Of a stretch of DNA of 64,000 nucleotides, positions 45,113 through 56,224 are shown in pieces. This DNA comes from Chlorocebus sabaeus (Eukaryota; Chordata; Mammalia; Primates; Cercopithecidae). The notes under the pieces were generated by a model. The model was not told the origin of the DNA, did no database searches, and worked only from the letters and a program-made list of their open reading frames with translations. Where the stretch lies: positions 78,373,622 to 78,437,621 of the forward strand of contig NC_132925.1 of assembly GCF_047675955.1 (NCBI RefSeq), read 5' to 3'. Every line of letters starts with the position of its first letter. Position 1 is the first letter of the stretch. Both the position numbers and the translations under genes were made by a program.

Positions 45113-45408
45113 TTTGAGACAGAGTCTCACTCTGTAGCCCAGGCTGGAGTCTTGCGCTGTAGCCTAGACTGGAGTCTCGTGCTGTAGCCCAGGCTGGAGT
45201 GCAGTGGTAAGATCTCAGCTCATTGCAACTTCCACCGTCTGGCTTCAAGGGATTTCCTCCTCAGGCTCCTGAGTAGCTAGGACTTCGGGTGCGCGTCGGG
45301 TTTTTACCACGTTGGCCAGGCTGCTCTCGAACTCCTGACCTCAGGTAATCTGCCTGCCTCAGCCTCCCAAAGTGCTGGGATTATAGGCTGAGCCATCGTG
45401 CCTGGCCT
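45113..45408 (-). mobile_element. Alu, antisense, with internal 3x25-bp tandem repeat
   Basis: Reversed Alu in which the 25-bp unit 'gagtctcactctgtagccc…' is present three times at 45122-45146, 45147-45171 and 45172-45196, before normal Alu sequence resumes with 'gagtgcagtgg'. A second change is the loss of about 40 bases of the middle linker at about 45295. Confidence 0.95.
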
Positions 45409-45599
45409 AATCTGAGGTTTTTTAAAACAAATTCTTCAAGTTTTCCCTGGGGCAAGGGAAGCTCAGTTCTCCAGGAAATAAAGCCTTGCCTCCTTTCTAA
45501 GGAGGAGAGGAGAAGAATACAGTGAAAGTTAGAAGTAGATGATTTCTCAACCTGTTTGCCCTGCTGTATTAGAAACCTTGGTTTTATGACAGTACAGGG

Positions 45600-45765
45600 C
45601 CCTAGATCAGGAGTTGGCAAAGTATAGCCTGCAGGGCCCCTTGTCTGATTTTACAAATATAGTTTTATTGGAACACAGCCACACCTGTTTAAGTTTTATC
45701 ATCGCCTAAAATCAGCTTGGTACTATATAAATCTATATATGACCCACAAACCTAAGATGCTTAAT
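45600..45765 (+). mobile_element. hAT-like DNA transposon fragment (copy 1)
   Basis: 'agttggcaaagtatagcctgcaggg' and 'tttattggaacacagccacacctg' define the family. Only the left part is present. The copy at 56225 is more complete. Confidence 0.75.
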
Positions 45766-45787
45766 AGCTGTTCCTTCAAGAAAATGT

Positions 45788-46068
45788 GTCCAGGCACAGT
45801 GACCCACGCCTGTAATCCCAGCACTTTGGGAGCCTTAGGTGGGCGGATCAGGAGGTCAGGAGTTCAAGACCAGTCTGGCCAACATGGTGAAGCCCCGTTT
45901 CTACTGAAAATACAAAAAAATTTAGCGAGGCACAGTGGTGGGCGCTGTAATCCCAGCTACTCTGGAGGCTGAGGCAGAAGAATTGCTTGAACCCAGGAGG
46001 CAGAGGTTGCAGTGGGTTGAGATCTTGACACTGCACTCTAGCCTGGGTGACAGAGCAAATCTTCGTCT

Positions 46069-46111
<43 letters not shown>
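45788..46111 (+). mobile_element. Alu, sense, with A42 tail
   Basis: Moderately diverged Alu body (45788-46069) followed by 42 uninterrupted A residues (46070-46111). It lies about 380 bp from the oppositely oriented Alu at 45113. Confidence 0.95.
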
Positions 46112-46113
<2 letters not shown>

Positions 46114-46700
46114 TTTGCTTTCCTGGCTTAGACCATTTAGGTTGACTTAGAATTTAAGTTAAAGTGCATTGAAATTAAATGTGCATTGGTGAGTAGTGTG
46201 GGGTCAAGGAAACTACTCTGTGATGCTCAGCCTTCAAACAGGATAACATTGACGGGTCCTTCATGTTAACTGAGCAGGAAAGGCAAATAACTGAGTCAAG
46301 GAACATCCCCACTGCCTTCCTTGTGTGCTGTAGTGGGCCTCCCAGAAGCTCCTTCAGGTTCTGCCCTTAGACATGGGCAAGAGAAGATCCAACTTTTAAA
46401 GGACCCCATGTATTGTAAATATCCAAACACAAAGGTAGTTTTTCTTTTCACTCTTGAAAGAAAGTTGAGTAAACAGCAAGGAAAGAAGGAGTATTTAACC
46501 TAACTGGGCCAGTCCCCAGAGCCTGAGGATGCAGGGCCAGGGCGTGTAAGTGTGGTGGTATGGGGAGGGGTGACAAGGGAGGAGAAAATTACAGCCTCTG
46601 TGCTGGGAAAACAGAGCTGCCTTTTTTCAAGTTGGCTGCCCCAAGTCACCCTAAGCAGATGTCCAGATAGACTGAGTTCCTTAAATAACTAGATGGTATC
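46112..46700. other. Unclassified stretch left of the L1PA
   Basis: No gene or repeat recognised. Confidence 0.4.
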
Positions 46701-46962
46701 ATTTTTTTGTTTATTTATTTATTTATTTGTATTACACTTTAAGTTCTGGGGTACATGTGCACAACGTGCAGGTTTGTTACATATGTATACATGTGCTATG
46801 TTGGTGTGCTGCATCCATTAACCCATCATTTACATTGGGTATATCTCCTAATGCTATCCCTTCCCCATGCCCCCACCCTACGACATGCCCCGGTGTGTGA
46901 TGTTCCCCAGCCTGTGTCCAAGTGTTCTCATTTTTCAATTCCCACCTGTGAGTGAGAACATG

Positions 46963-49900
46963 GTATTTCTAGTTCTAGATCCTTGAGGAATCGCCCCGTC
47001 TTCCACAATGGTTGAACTAGTTTACAATCCCACCAACAGTGTAAAAACATTCCTATTTCTCCACATCCTCTCCAGTACCTGTTGTTTCCTGACTTTTTAA
47101 TGATCGCCATTCTAAATGGTGTGAGATGGTATCTCATTGTGGTTTTGATTTGCGTTTCTTTGATGGCCAGTGATGATTAGCATTTTTTCACGTGTCTGTT
47201 AGCTGCATAAATGTCTTCTTTTGAGATGTGTCTGTTAATATCCTTTGCCAACTTTTTGATGGGGTTGTTTGATTTTTTCTTGTAAATTTGTTTAAGTTCT
47301 TTGTAGATTCTGGATATTAGCCCTTCATCAGATGGGTAGATTGTAAAAATTTTCTCCCATTCTGTAGGTTGCCTGTTCACTCCGACGGTAGTTTCTTTTG
47401 CTGTGCAGAAGCTCTTTAGTTTAATTAGATGCCATTTGTCAATTTTGGCTTTTGTTGCCATTGCTTTTGGTGTTTTAGTCATGAAGTCCTTGCCCATGCC
47501 TGTGTCCTGAATGGTATTCCTTAGGTTTTCTTCTAGGGTTTTTATGGTTTTAGTTCTAACATTTAAGTCTTAAATCCATCTTGAATTATTTTTTGTATAA
47601 GGTGTAAGGAAGGGATCCAGTTTCAGCTCTCTACATATGGCTAGCCAGTTTTCCCAGCACTATTTATTAAATAAGGAATCCTTTCCCCATTTCTTGTTTT
47701 TGTCAGGTTTGTCAAAGATCAGATGGTTGTAGATGTGTGGTGTTATTTCTGAGGGCTCTGTTCTGTTCCATTGGTCTATATCTCTGTTTTGGTACCAGTA
47801 CCATGCTGTTTTGGTTACTGTAGCCTTGTAGTATAGTTTGAAGTCGGGTAGCGTGATGCCTCCAACTTCGTTCTTTTGGCGTAGGATTGTCTTGGCAATG
47901 CAGGCTCTTTTTTGGTTTCATATGAACTTTAAAGTAGTTTTTTCCAATTCTGTGAAGAAAATCATTGGTAGCTTAATGGGGATGGCATTGAATCTATAAA
48001 TTACCTTGGGCAGTATGGCCATTTTCATGATATTGACTGTTCCTATCCATGAGCATGGAATGTTCTTCCATTTATTGGGGTCCCCTCCTATTCCCTTGAG
48101 CAGTGGTTTGTAGTTCTCCTTGAAGAGGTCCTTCACATCCCTTGTAAGTTGTATTCCCAGGTATTTTATTCTGTTTGTAGCGATTGTGAATGGGAGTTCA
48201 CTCATGATTTGACTCTCTGTCCATTATTAGTATGCAGGAATGCTTGTGATTTTTGCACATTGATTTTGTATACTGAGACTTTGCTGAAGTTGCTTATCAA
48301 CTTAAGGAGATTTTGGGCTGAGACAATGGGGTTTTCTAAATATGCAATCATATCATCTGCAAACAGAGACAATTGGACTTCCTCTCTTCCTATTTGAATA
48401 CCCTTTATTTGTATCTCTTGCCTGATTGCCCTGGCCAGAACTTCCAATACTATGTTGAATAGGAGTGATGAGAGAGGGCATCCTTGTCTTATGCTGGTTT
48501 TCAAAGGGAATTCTTCCAGTTTTTGCCCATTCAGCATGATAGTGACCTAGGTTTGTCATAAATAGCTCTTATTATTTTGAGATACATTCCATCAATACCG
48601 AGTTTATTGGGTTTTTAGCATGAAGGGGTGTTGAATTTTATCAAAGGCCTTTTCTGCATCTATTGAGATAATCACGTGGTTTTTGTCATTGGTTCCGTTT
48701 ATGTGAGGGATTACGTTTATTGAGTTGTGTACGCTGAATCAGCCTTGCCTCCCAGGGATGAAGCCGACTTGATCGTGTTGGATAAGCTTTGTGATGTGCT
48801 GCTGGATTTGGTTTGCCAGTATTTTATTGAGGATGTTCTCATCAATGCTCATCTGGTATATTGGCCTGAAATTTTCTTTTTTTCTTGTGTCTCTGCCAGG
48901 TTTGGTATCAGGATGATGCTGGCCTCATAAAATGAGTTAGGGAGGAGTCCCTCTTTTTCTATTGTTTGGAATAGTTTCAGAAGGAATGGTAGCAGATCCT
49001 CTTTGTACCTCTGATGGAATTGGGCTGTGAATACTTCTGGTCCTGGACATTTTTTGGTTGGTAGGCTATTAATTACTGCCTCAATTTCAGAGCCTGTTAT
49101 TGGTCTATTCAGTGATTTGACTTCTTCCTGGTTTAGTCTTGGGAGGGTGTATATGTCCAGGAATTTATCCATTTCTTCTAGCTTTTCTAGTGTATTTGCC
49201 TAGAGGTGTTTTTTTTTTTTTTTTTTTGAGACGGAGTCTCTCTCTGTCACGCCTAGAGGTGTTTATAGTATTCTCTGATGGTAGTTTGTATTTCTGTGGG
49301 ACCAGTGGTGATATCCCCTTTATCATTTTTTATTGTGTCTATTTGATTCTTGTCTCTTTTCTTCTTTATTAGTCTGGCTAGCAGTCTATCTATTTTGTTA
49401 ATCTTTTCAAAAAACCAGCTCCTGGATTCATTGATTTTTCAAAGAGTTTTCTGTGTATCTATCTCCTTCATTTCTGCTCTGACCTTAGTTATTTCTTGCC
49501 TTCTGCTAGCTTTTGAATGTGTTTGTTCTTGCTTCTCTAGTTCTTTTAATTGTGATGTTAGGGTGTCAATTTTAGATCTTTCCTGCTTTCTCTTGTGTGC
49601 ATTTAGTGCTATAAATTTCCCTCTACACACTGCTTTAACTGTGTCCCAGAGATTCTGGTATGTTGTGTCTTTGTTCTCATTGGTTTCAAAGAACATCTTT
49701 ATTTCTGCCTTCATTTTGTTATGTAGCCAGTAGTAATTCAGCAGCAGATTGTTCAGTTTCCATGTAGTTGAGCAGTTTTGAGTGAGTTTCTTAATCCTGA
49801 GTTCTAGTTTGATTGCACTGTGGTCTGAGAGACAGTTTGTTATAATTTATGTTCTTTTACATTTGCTGAGGGGTGCTTTACTTTAAACTATGTGGTCAAT

Positions 49901-50507
49901 TTTGGAATAAGTGTGATGTGGTGCTGAGAAGAATGTATATTCTGTTGATTTGGGGTGGAGAGTTCTGTAGATATGTATTAGGTCTGCTTGGTGCAGAGCT
50001 GAGTTCAATTCCTGGAAATCCTTGTTAACTTCCTGTCTCATTGTTCTGTCTAATGTTGACAGTGGGGTGTTAAAGTCTCTCATTATTATTGTGTTTGAGT
50101 CTAAGTCTCTTTTTAGGTCTCTAAAGGACTTGCTTTATGAATCTGGGTGCTCCTGTATTGGGCGCATATATATTGAGGATAGTTAGCTCTTGTTGAATTG
50201 GTCCCTTTACTATTATGTAATGGCCTTCTTTGTCTCTTTTGATCTTTGTTGGTTTAAAGTCTGTTTTATCAGAGACTAGGATTGCAACTCCTGCTTTTTT
50301 TTGTTTTCCATTTGCTTGGTAGATCTTCCTGCATCCCCTTATTTTGAGCCTGTGTGTACCTATGCACATGAGATGGGTCTCCTGGATACAGCACACTGAT
50401 GGGTCTCGGCTCTTTATCCAATTTGCCAGTCTGTGTCTTTTAACTGGAGTATTTAGCCCATTTACATTTAAGGTTAATATTGTTATATGTGAATTTGATC
50501 CTGTCAT
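46963..50507 (-). pseudogene. L1 ORF2 (endonuclease/reverse transcriptase) remnant
   Basis: In functional L1 this protein nicks target DNA and copies L1 RNA into the nick. The start at 50507 is the usual MTGSN start, and the first 128 residues (to 50121) keep the endonuclease motifs with 'TLNVNGLN' and 'QETH'. A stop ends that frame. Further pieces follow: 50083-49883, 49714-49439, 49172-48849, 48537-48202 (contains the RT active-site string LSLFADDM with intact FADD), 48205-47918, 47921-47712, 47497-47177 and 47137-46928. An Alu stub lies at 49209-49250. The C-terminal end after 'LELEIP' is removed by the 3' deletion, while the cysteine-bearing 'CWWDCKL' string survives. The gene cannot make a working protein. 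Confidence 0.95.
49209..49250 (-). mobile_element. 23-bp Alu stub with 14-bp target duplication
   Basis: A T-run (49209-49227) and the last 23 bases of an Alu in reverse ('gagacggagtctctctctgt' …, 49228-49250) are flanked by 'gcctagaggtgttt' at 49198-49211 and 49251-49264. It is a complete retrotransposition event with extreme 5' truncation. Confidence 0.95.
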
Positions 50508-50569
50508 TATGATGTTAGCTGGTTATGTTGCTCATTAGTTGATGCAGTTTCTTCCTAGCATTGATGGTC

Positions 50570-51581
50570 TTTACAATCTGACATGTTTCTGCATTGACTG
50601 GTACCGGTTTTTCCTTTCCATGTTTAGTGCTTCCTTCAGGGAACTCTTGTAAGGCAGGCCTGGTGGTGACAAAATCTGTCAGCATTTGTTTGTCTGTAAA
50701 GGATTTTATTTCTCCTTCACTTGTAAAGCTTAGTTTGGCTGGATATGAAATTCTGGGTTGAAAAGTCTTTTCTTTAAGAATGTTGAATATTGGCCCCCAC
50801 TCTCTTCTTGCTTGCAGAGTTTCTGCCAAGAGATCCACTGTTAGTCTGATGGGCTTCCCTTTGTGGGTAATCCGACCTTTCTCTCTGGCTGCCCTTAGTA
50901 TTTTTTCCTTCATTTCAGCTTTGGTGAATATGACAGTTATGTGTCTTGGAGTTGCTCTTCTTGAGAAGTATCTTTGTGGCATTCCTGAATTTGACTGCTG
51001 GCCTGCCTTGCTTGGTTGGGGAAGTTCTCCTGGATAATATCCTGAAGAGTGTTTTCCAGCTTGTTTTCATTCTCCCTGTCACTTTCAGGTACACCAATCA
51101 GAAATAGATTTGGTCTTTTCACATAGTCCCATATTTCTTGGAGGCTTTGTTCATTTCTTTTTACTCTTTTTTTTCTCTAACCTTCTCTTCTCGCTTCATT
51201 TCATTAATTTGATCTTCAATCACGGATACACTTTCTTCCACTTGATCAAATTGGCTACTGAAGCTTGTGCATGTGTCACATAGTTCTCATGCCATGGTTT
51301 TCAGCTCCATCAGGTCATTTAAGGTCTTCTCTATGGTGTTTATTATAGTTAGCCATTCATCTAATCTTTTTTCAAGGTTTTTAGCTCCTTTGCTATGGGT
51401 TTGAACATTCTCCTTTAGCTTGGAGAAGTTTATTACCGATCCTCTGAAGCGTTTTCTGTCAGCTCATCAAAGTCATTCTCCATCCAGCTTTGTTCCGTTG
51501 CTGGTGAGGAACTGTGTTCCTTTGGAGGAGGAGAGGTGCTCTGATTTTTAGAATTTCAGCTTTTCTGCTCTGGTTTCTCCC
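50570..51581 (-). pseudogene. L1 ORF1 (RNA-binding protein) remnant
   Basis: ORF1p trimerises by a coiled coil and binds L1 RNA. The start codon is at 51581-51579 and the first residues are MGRNQ. Recognisable pieces: 'LIGVPESDRENENKLENTLQDIIQENFPN' type core (51122-50937) and 'RRATPRHI…KGKPIRLT…EWGPIFNILKEK' (50982-50515). The frame shifts near the C-terminus, so the last residues differ from normal ORF1p. The two pieces lie in different frames, so no full product is possible. Confidence 0.92.
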
Positions 51582-52583
51582 CATCTTTGTGGTTTTATCT
51601 ACATTTGGTCTTTGATGATGGTGACAAAGAGATGGGGTTTTGGTGTGGATGTCCTTTCTGTTTGTTAGTTTTACTTCTAACAGTCAGGATCCTCAGCTGT
51701 AGGTCTGTTGGAGTTTGCTGGAAGTCCACTCCAGACCCTGTTTGCCTGGGTATCACCAGCGGAGGCTGCAGAACAGCAAATGTTGCAGAACGGTAAATAT
51801 TGCTGCCTGATCCTTCCTCTGGAAGCTTCATCTCAGAGAGGCAACTGGCTGTATAAGGTGTCAGTCGGCTCCTACTGGGAGGTGTTTCCCAGTTAGGCTA
51901 TTCGGGGTTCAGGGACCCACTTGAGAGGGCAGTCTGTCGTTTCTCAAATCTCAAACTCTATGCTGGGAGAACCACTACTCACTTCAAAGCTGTCAGACAG
52001 GGACATTTAAGTCTGCAGAAGTTTCTGCTGCCTTTTGTTCAGCCATGCCCTGCCCCCAGAGGTGGAGTCTACAGAGGCAGGCAGGCCTCCTTGAGCTGTG
52101 GTGGGCTCCACCCAGTTGGAGCTTCCTGACTGCTTTGTTTATCTAATCAAGCCTCAGCAGTGGCAGATGCCCCTCCCCCAGCCTCACTGCCACCTTGCAG
52201 TTCGATCTCAGACTGCTGTGCTAGCAGTGAGCAAGGCTCTGTGGGTGTGGGACCCTCTGAGCCAGGTGTGGGATATAATCTCCTGGTGTGCCATTTGCTA
52301 AGACCATTGGAAAAGCACAGTATTAGGGTGGAAGTGTCCCAATTTTCCAAGTACCATCTGTCATGGCTTCCCTTGGCTAGGAAAGGGATTCCCTGACCCC
52401 TTGCACTTCCCGGGTGAGGTGATGCCCTGCCCTGTTCCGTCGGCTGCACTCACTCTCTGACAAGCCCCAGTGAGATGAACCTGGTACTTCAGTTGGAAAT
52501 GCAGAAATCACCTGTCTTCTGCATCACTCACACTGGGAGGTGTAGACTAGAGCTGTTCCTATTCAGCTGTCTTGGAACCTCCC
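51582..52583 (-). promoter_or_regulatory. L1 5'UTR with sense and antisense promoter region
   Basis: About 1 kb of L1 5'UTR, the most GC-rich part of the window. In L1 this region holds the internal promoter and an antisense promoter that fires away from the element. Here the antisense direction is the plus strand, toward 52583 and beyond. The YY1 site at the L1 start should read 'gccatcttg' on this strand; it reads 'gctgtcttg', so two bases are changed. Confidence 0.75.
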
Positions 52584-52603
52584 CGTGTTTCTTGTCTTTT
52601 TTT

Positions 52604-54960
52604 TTTTTTAACAGCTTTATTGAGATATATTCATATACCATATGATCCACCCATTTACAGTGTATAATCTTCTGGTTCTTAGTACATTCACAGTTATGCA
52701 ACCATCACCACAATACATTTTAGAACATTTTTATTATACCAGAAAAAAACCAGTACCCCTTTGCAATCACTGTCCATTTCCTCCCAACCCCATCAGCCCT
52801 AGGCAATCACTAATTCAATTTCCATCTCTCTAGATTTACCTATTCTAGACATTTCATATAAATGAATTCATATGATATGTGGTCTTTTGTGACTGGCTTC
52901 TTTCATTTAGCATAATGTTTTCAAGGTTCATATATGTCATAGCATGGATGAGTACCTCATTCATTATTGCCAAGTGATATTCCATTGTCCACTATCACTT
53001 GATGGATGATGGACATTTGAGTTGTTTCCAGTTTTGGGCTATGGTGAGTATTATTGCCATAAACATTCAGGTACAAGTTTTTGTGTGGCATGTGTTTTCA
53101 CTTCCCTGGGGTACCTAGGAGCATAACTGCTAGGTCATGTGATAAGTCTACGTTTAACTTTTTGAGCATTGTTTTGCATTCACACCAGAAATGTATAAGG
53201 GTTCTAGTTTCTCTACATCTTTGTCAACACTGGTTATTGTCTGTCTTTTCAACTATAGCTGTCCTAGTGGGTGGGAAATGATATCTCATTGTGGTTTTGG
53301 TTTATATTTCCCGCATGGTGTTGAGTGCCTTTTCATGTTGAGCATCTTATTGGCTGTTTATATACCTTCTTTGGAGAAATGTCTATTCAAATTCTTTGCC
53401 ATTTTAAAATTGGGTTATTTGTCTTTTATGACCGAGTTGTAAAAGCTTTTCTTTTTGTGTTTTGGATACAAATCCCTGATCAGATGTATGATTGTGTAGG
53501 GGAGGAAAAAATCTTTTTCCTTCTACCCTTCTAGGTTCTCAGCTGGGGCTCTGTAACAAAAGATAGCTTAACAAGAGAAAAATAGTCAGAAGTTTATTCA
53601 CATGTGTGTATCATATATACAGAGGAGAAACTCAGGGCTGAGTAACTCAAAGAGATTACTAGAATTTAGGCTTATATAGCACCTTAACAACAATAAACAA
53701 CAGCTTTTCAGAGAAGTTACAAAACAGGAAAAGGACTGAGTTTCTAGGGCAACAAATTATGGGAAGGTGAATATGTAAGTAACTAATAGAAGATAATAAT
53801 TAATTATAAAGTTTGTTATGTAGAGTCATGTGGTGCCACCTCTGGGCTGATAAGGGTCTAGGTTTGCCACATTTATCTCCTGCTTTTAGGCCATAAGGAG
53901 AGGGAAGAGAGCATTTCTTGATCTGCTTCTTCTCAATTGCCTTCAGCTCAAAATAATTCTTGTGCCAAAATGACATATTTTGAGGTGGAAAGTTCTATCT
54001 TTCAATTGCAAATATTTTCTCTCATTCTGTGGGCTGTCTTTGCATATTCTTAATGGTATCCTCTGGAGCACAAAAGTCTTAGTTTTGATGAATCCACTTC
54101 ACCTACTTTTTCTTTCATTATTTGTGCTTTTGGTGTTGTATCTAAGAAGACTGCATACTTCAAGATCAAGAAGATTTACTCCTGTGTTTTCTTCTAAGAG
54201 TTTTATAATTTTACCTCTTAAATTTAGATATATGATCCAATTTGAGTTAAATGTTCTCTGTGGTAGAGAATAAGCCTCATTTTTTTTTTTTTGTATGTGA
54301 ATATCTTAGCATCATTTGTTGAAAAGACTACTGTTTTCCCATTGAATTGTCTTGACACTACTGTGGAAAATTAATTGGCTATAAATTTGAGGTTTTGTTT
54401 CTGAATTATCAATTCTATTCCATTGATCTGTATCTATCCATCTAGACTTATATTATGTTGTCTTGATCACTCTAACTTTGTAGTTAGTTTTGAAATTGGG
54501 AAGTATGAATCCTTCAAATTTGCTCTTCTTTTTTTAAAGGTTGTTTTGGCTATCTTGGGTCCCTTGCACTTCCATATGAATTTTAGGATCAACTTGCAAA
54601 TTTCTGCTAAAAAAGCTAGCTGGGATTCTCGTAGAAATTGTGTTGAATATGTAGATCAATTTGGGGAGTATTGGCATCTTAGTAATATTAAATCTTCCAA
54701 TCCATGAACATAGAATATTTTTCTCTTTGTTTAGGCTTTGAGTTCTTTAAAAAAATGTTTTCAAAATCAGAGTTTTCATTTTGGATTTCTTTCATTAAAT
54801 TTGTGTCTAAGTATTTTGCTCTTTTTGGTGCTATTATAAATGCAGTTGTTTTCTTGAATTTGGTTTTGAATTATTACTAATGTCTAGAAATACAATTGAT
54901 TTTTGTATATTGATCTTGCATCCTGCAACTGTGCTGAACTTGATTATGAGTTCTAACAGT
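52604..54960 (-). mobile_element. L1M LINE, antisense, split by an LTR-like element
   Basis: T-run and 'aacagctttattgagatatattc', 'accatcaccacaatacattttagaac', 'tttcatataaatgaattcatatgatatgtggtc', 'gggtacctaggagcataactgctaggtc', then ORF2 in reverse. The host sequence 'gatgtatgattg' stops at 53494 and resumes as 'attgcaaatattttctctcattctgtggg' at 54005. Ends near 54960. Confidence 0.9.
53495..54004. mobile_element. 510-bp LTR-like insertion, family not named
   Basis: Starts TGTAGGGG, ends TCTTTCA (TG…CA termini), with a 4-bp direct repeat 'attg' at 53491-53494 and 54005-54008. A 4-bp duplication is typical of class I endogenous retrovirus LTRs. The interruption of the L1M is exact at both ends. 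It is a lone LTR; no internal retroviral genes are present. Confidence 0.75.
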
Positions 54961-56015
54961 TTTTAGTGTAGTTGCTACCCAGAAGTCCTGGGCCTGAGCC
55001 CAGGTCCATCTTCCATCCTGTCCTGCCCTGCATATTTGTGCTACCATGCAGTCTAGCAGGCTTTTAACATTCAGGCTGGAGGACTATTTTCAGATGTTGA
55101 CTGCAAGGCCTTGAATGGGATTTAAGTTGATTTCTAACTTCTAAAAATTTTGACAAGTTATGTGGTCACAATTTATATTCCTTCTCTGGGTCCCACAAAT
55201 AAGAGAGGTGTGTTTGTTTTCTGTCCATATAACTCTGCTGCTCCACTGCCCCCACCACTACTTACTTGCCTCTAGTTTAATGCATTTTATTCTATCATTT
55301 AGATGTTCATTCTTTTGGGTTAAGGCATTATTCTTTTAAGACCTTCCTTTGTCAGAGACAAGTTGCTGAAATGAGGCTGGATGAATGAACACTTGTCAGG
55401 CATGGTATAAAGTAAATGTGATTAAACTAAAAATGTGTCCTCTTTTGGGTGTTGGTGTTGGGAAATCATAATCACGGTAGCTACAACATCTGTCAAAAAT
55501 AAAAGGTAAACTTTGTTTCCTAAAATCTTAATTCAGGAGAAAGCCAGGCTTTTCTCTAAAATGATTTTTTCCCTTTTTCCTGTTTTATTTTCCTCTTTTT
55601 ATTATTTTTATGATGTATTAAATTGAACCATTTACTTGCAACATGCTAGTTAAGACAATTTTCTTAGCATTTGCTGAATGATTTGGCAGGCTAGACGTCC
55701 TAGAGCTAAATTGTAAAATCCCATTAAAGCTTAGTCATATAAAAATAAAAGATGCTGCCTGGTACGCTCCATGACATGTTATGGTGAGGTCTCATCACAT
55801 TACAATAACAAATGCCAAAACGAAGTGACTACTGTGTAATAGAATATGATGGAGAGAGAGTATATTAGTGATGCAGCCAACTGCATTTAATTAAATCCCA
55901 TGTCCAAATTAGTTCCCTGATTGGCATGTAAAAAGGCAACATGTTTACTATGATAGTTGAAATAGCATGATTACTGTTTTAGCATACAGGCGTTTTAGCC
56001 TGTCCCCCACCCTCT
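54961..56015. other. 1-kb repeat-free stretch, candidate conserved element
   Basis: No repeat is recognisable. The part at 55560-55990 has complex, non-low-complexity sequence with AT-rich homeodomain-type motifs ('catttaattaaat' near 55883-55895) and no coding potential. It might be a conserved noncoding element; conservation cannot be read from one genome. Confidence 0.35.
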
Positions 56016-56059
56016 TTTTTTTTTTTTTTTTTTTTGCCTTCAAGTGTCTTGCCACCTGA

Positions 56060-56222
56060 AGCATGAAGTAGATATAACTGAAATCCCTCTTGTCTTGGGT
56101 GAAAAAGAAACAGGCTCTCATAGGCTAAGTAGCTTGCTCAAGTCACCAGCTAATAAAGAGCAGAGCTGGAATACAAACTCAGGTAAAGAAGATTCCAGAG
56201 TCCATGGTCTTTCATTTATGCA
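56060..56222 (-). mobile_element. MIR SINE, antisense
   Basis: 'gaaacaggctctcataggctaagtagcttgctcaagtcaccagctaataaagagcagagctggaatacaaactcagg' and 'tccagagtccatgg' are the reversed MIR. A T-run (56015-56035) precedes it. Confidence 0.88.
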
Positions 56223-56224
56223 AA

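Larger units (their letters stand above)
46701..52583 (-). mobile_element. Near full-length L1PA-type LINE, antisense, inactive
   Basis: Read on the minus strand: a 5'UTR starting at 52583 with a decayed 'GAGG…CAAGAcagc' start, ORF1 (about 51581-50570), ORF2 (from 50507), a 3'UTR and a T-rich (A-tail) end at 46702-46730. The 5' terminus is reached, which most L1 copies lack. Every coding part contains stops or frameshifts. About 295 bp around the ORF2 stop are deleted at 46962/46963. A 23-bp Alu stub sits in ORF2. Right flank is an old L1M, left flank unclassified; I could not read a clean target duplication. ORF1 begins MGRNQ-type, which suits an older L1PA or L1PB subfamily rather than L1HS. 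Confidence 0.95.

Noticed and set aside
51582..52583. GC-richer block resembling a weak CpG island
   Set aside because: It is the L1 5'UTR and its CpGs are mostly decayed; no gene promoter is implied.
29985..52583. The two same-strand L1PA copies (30 kb and 47-52 kb) as a recombination pair
   Set aside because: The shared part is under 1 kb and already diverged; no sign of an exchange in this sequence.
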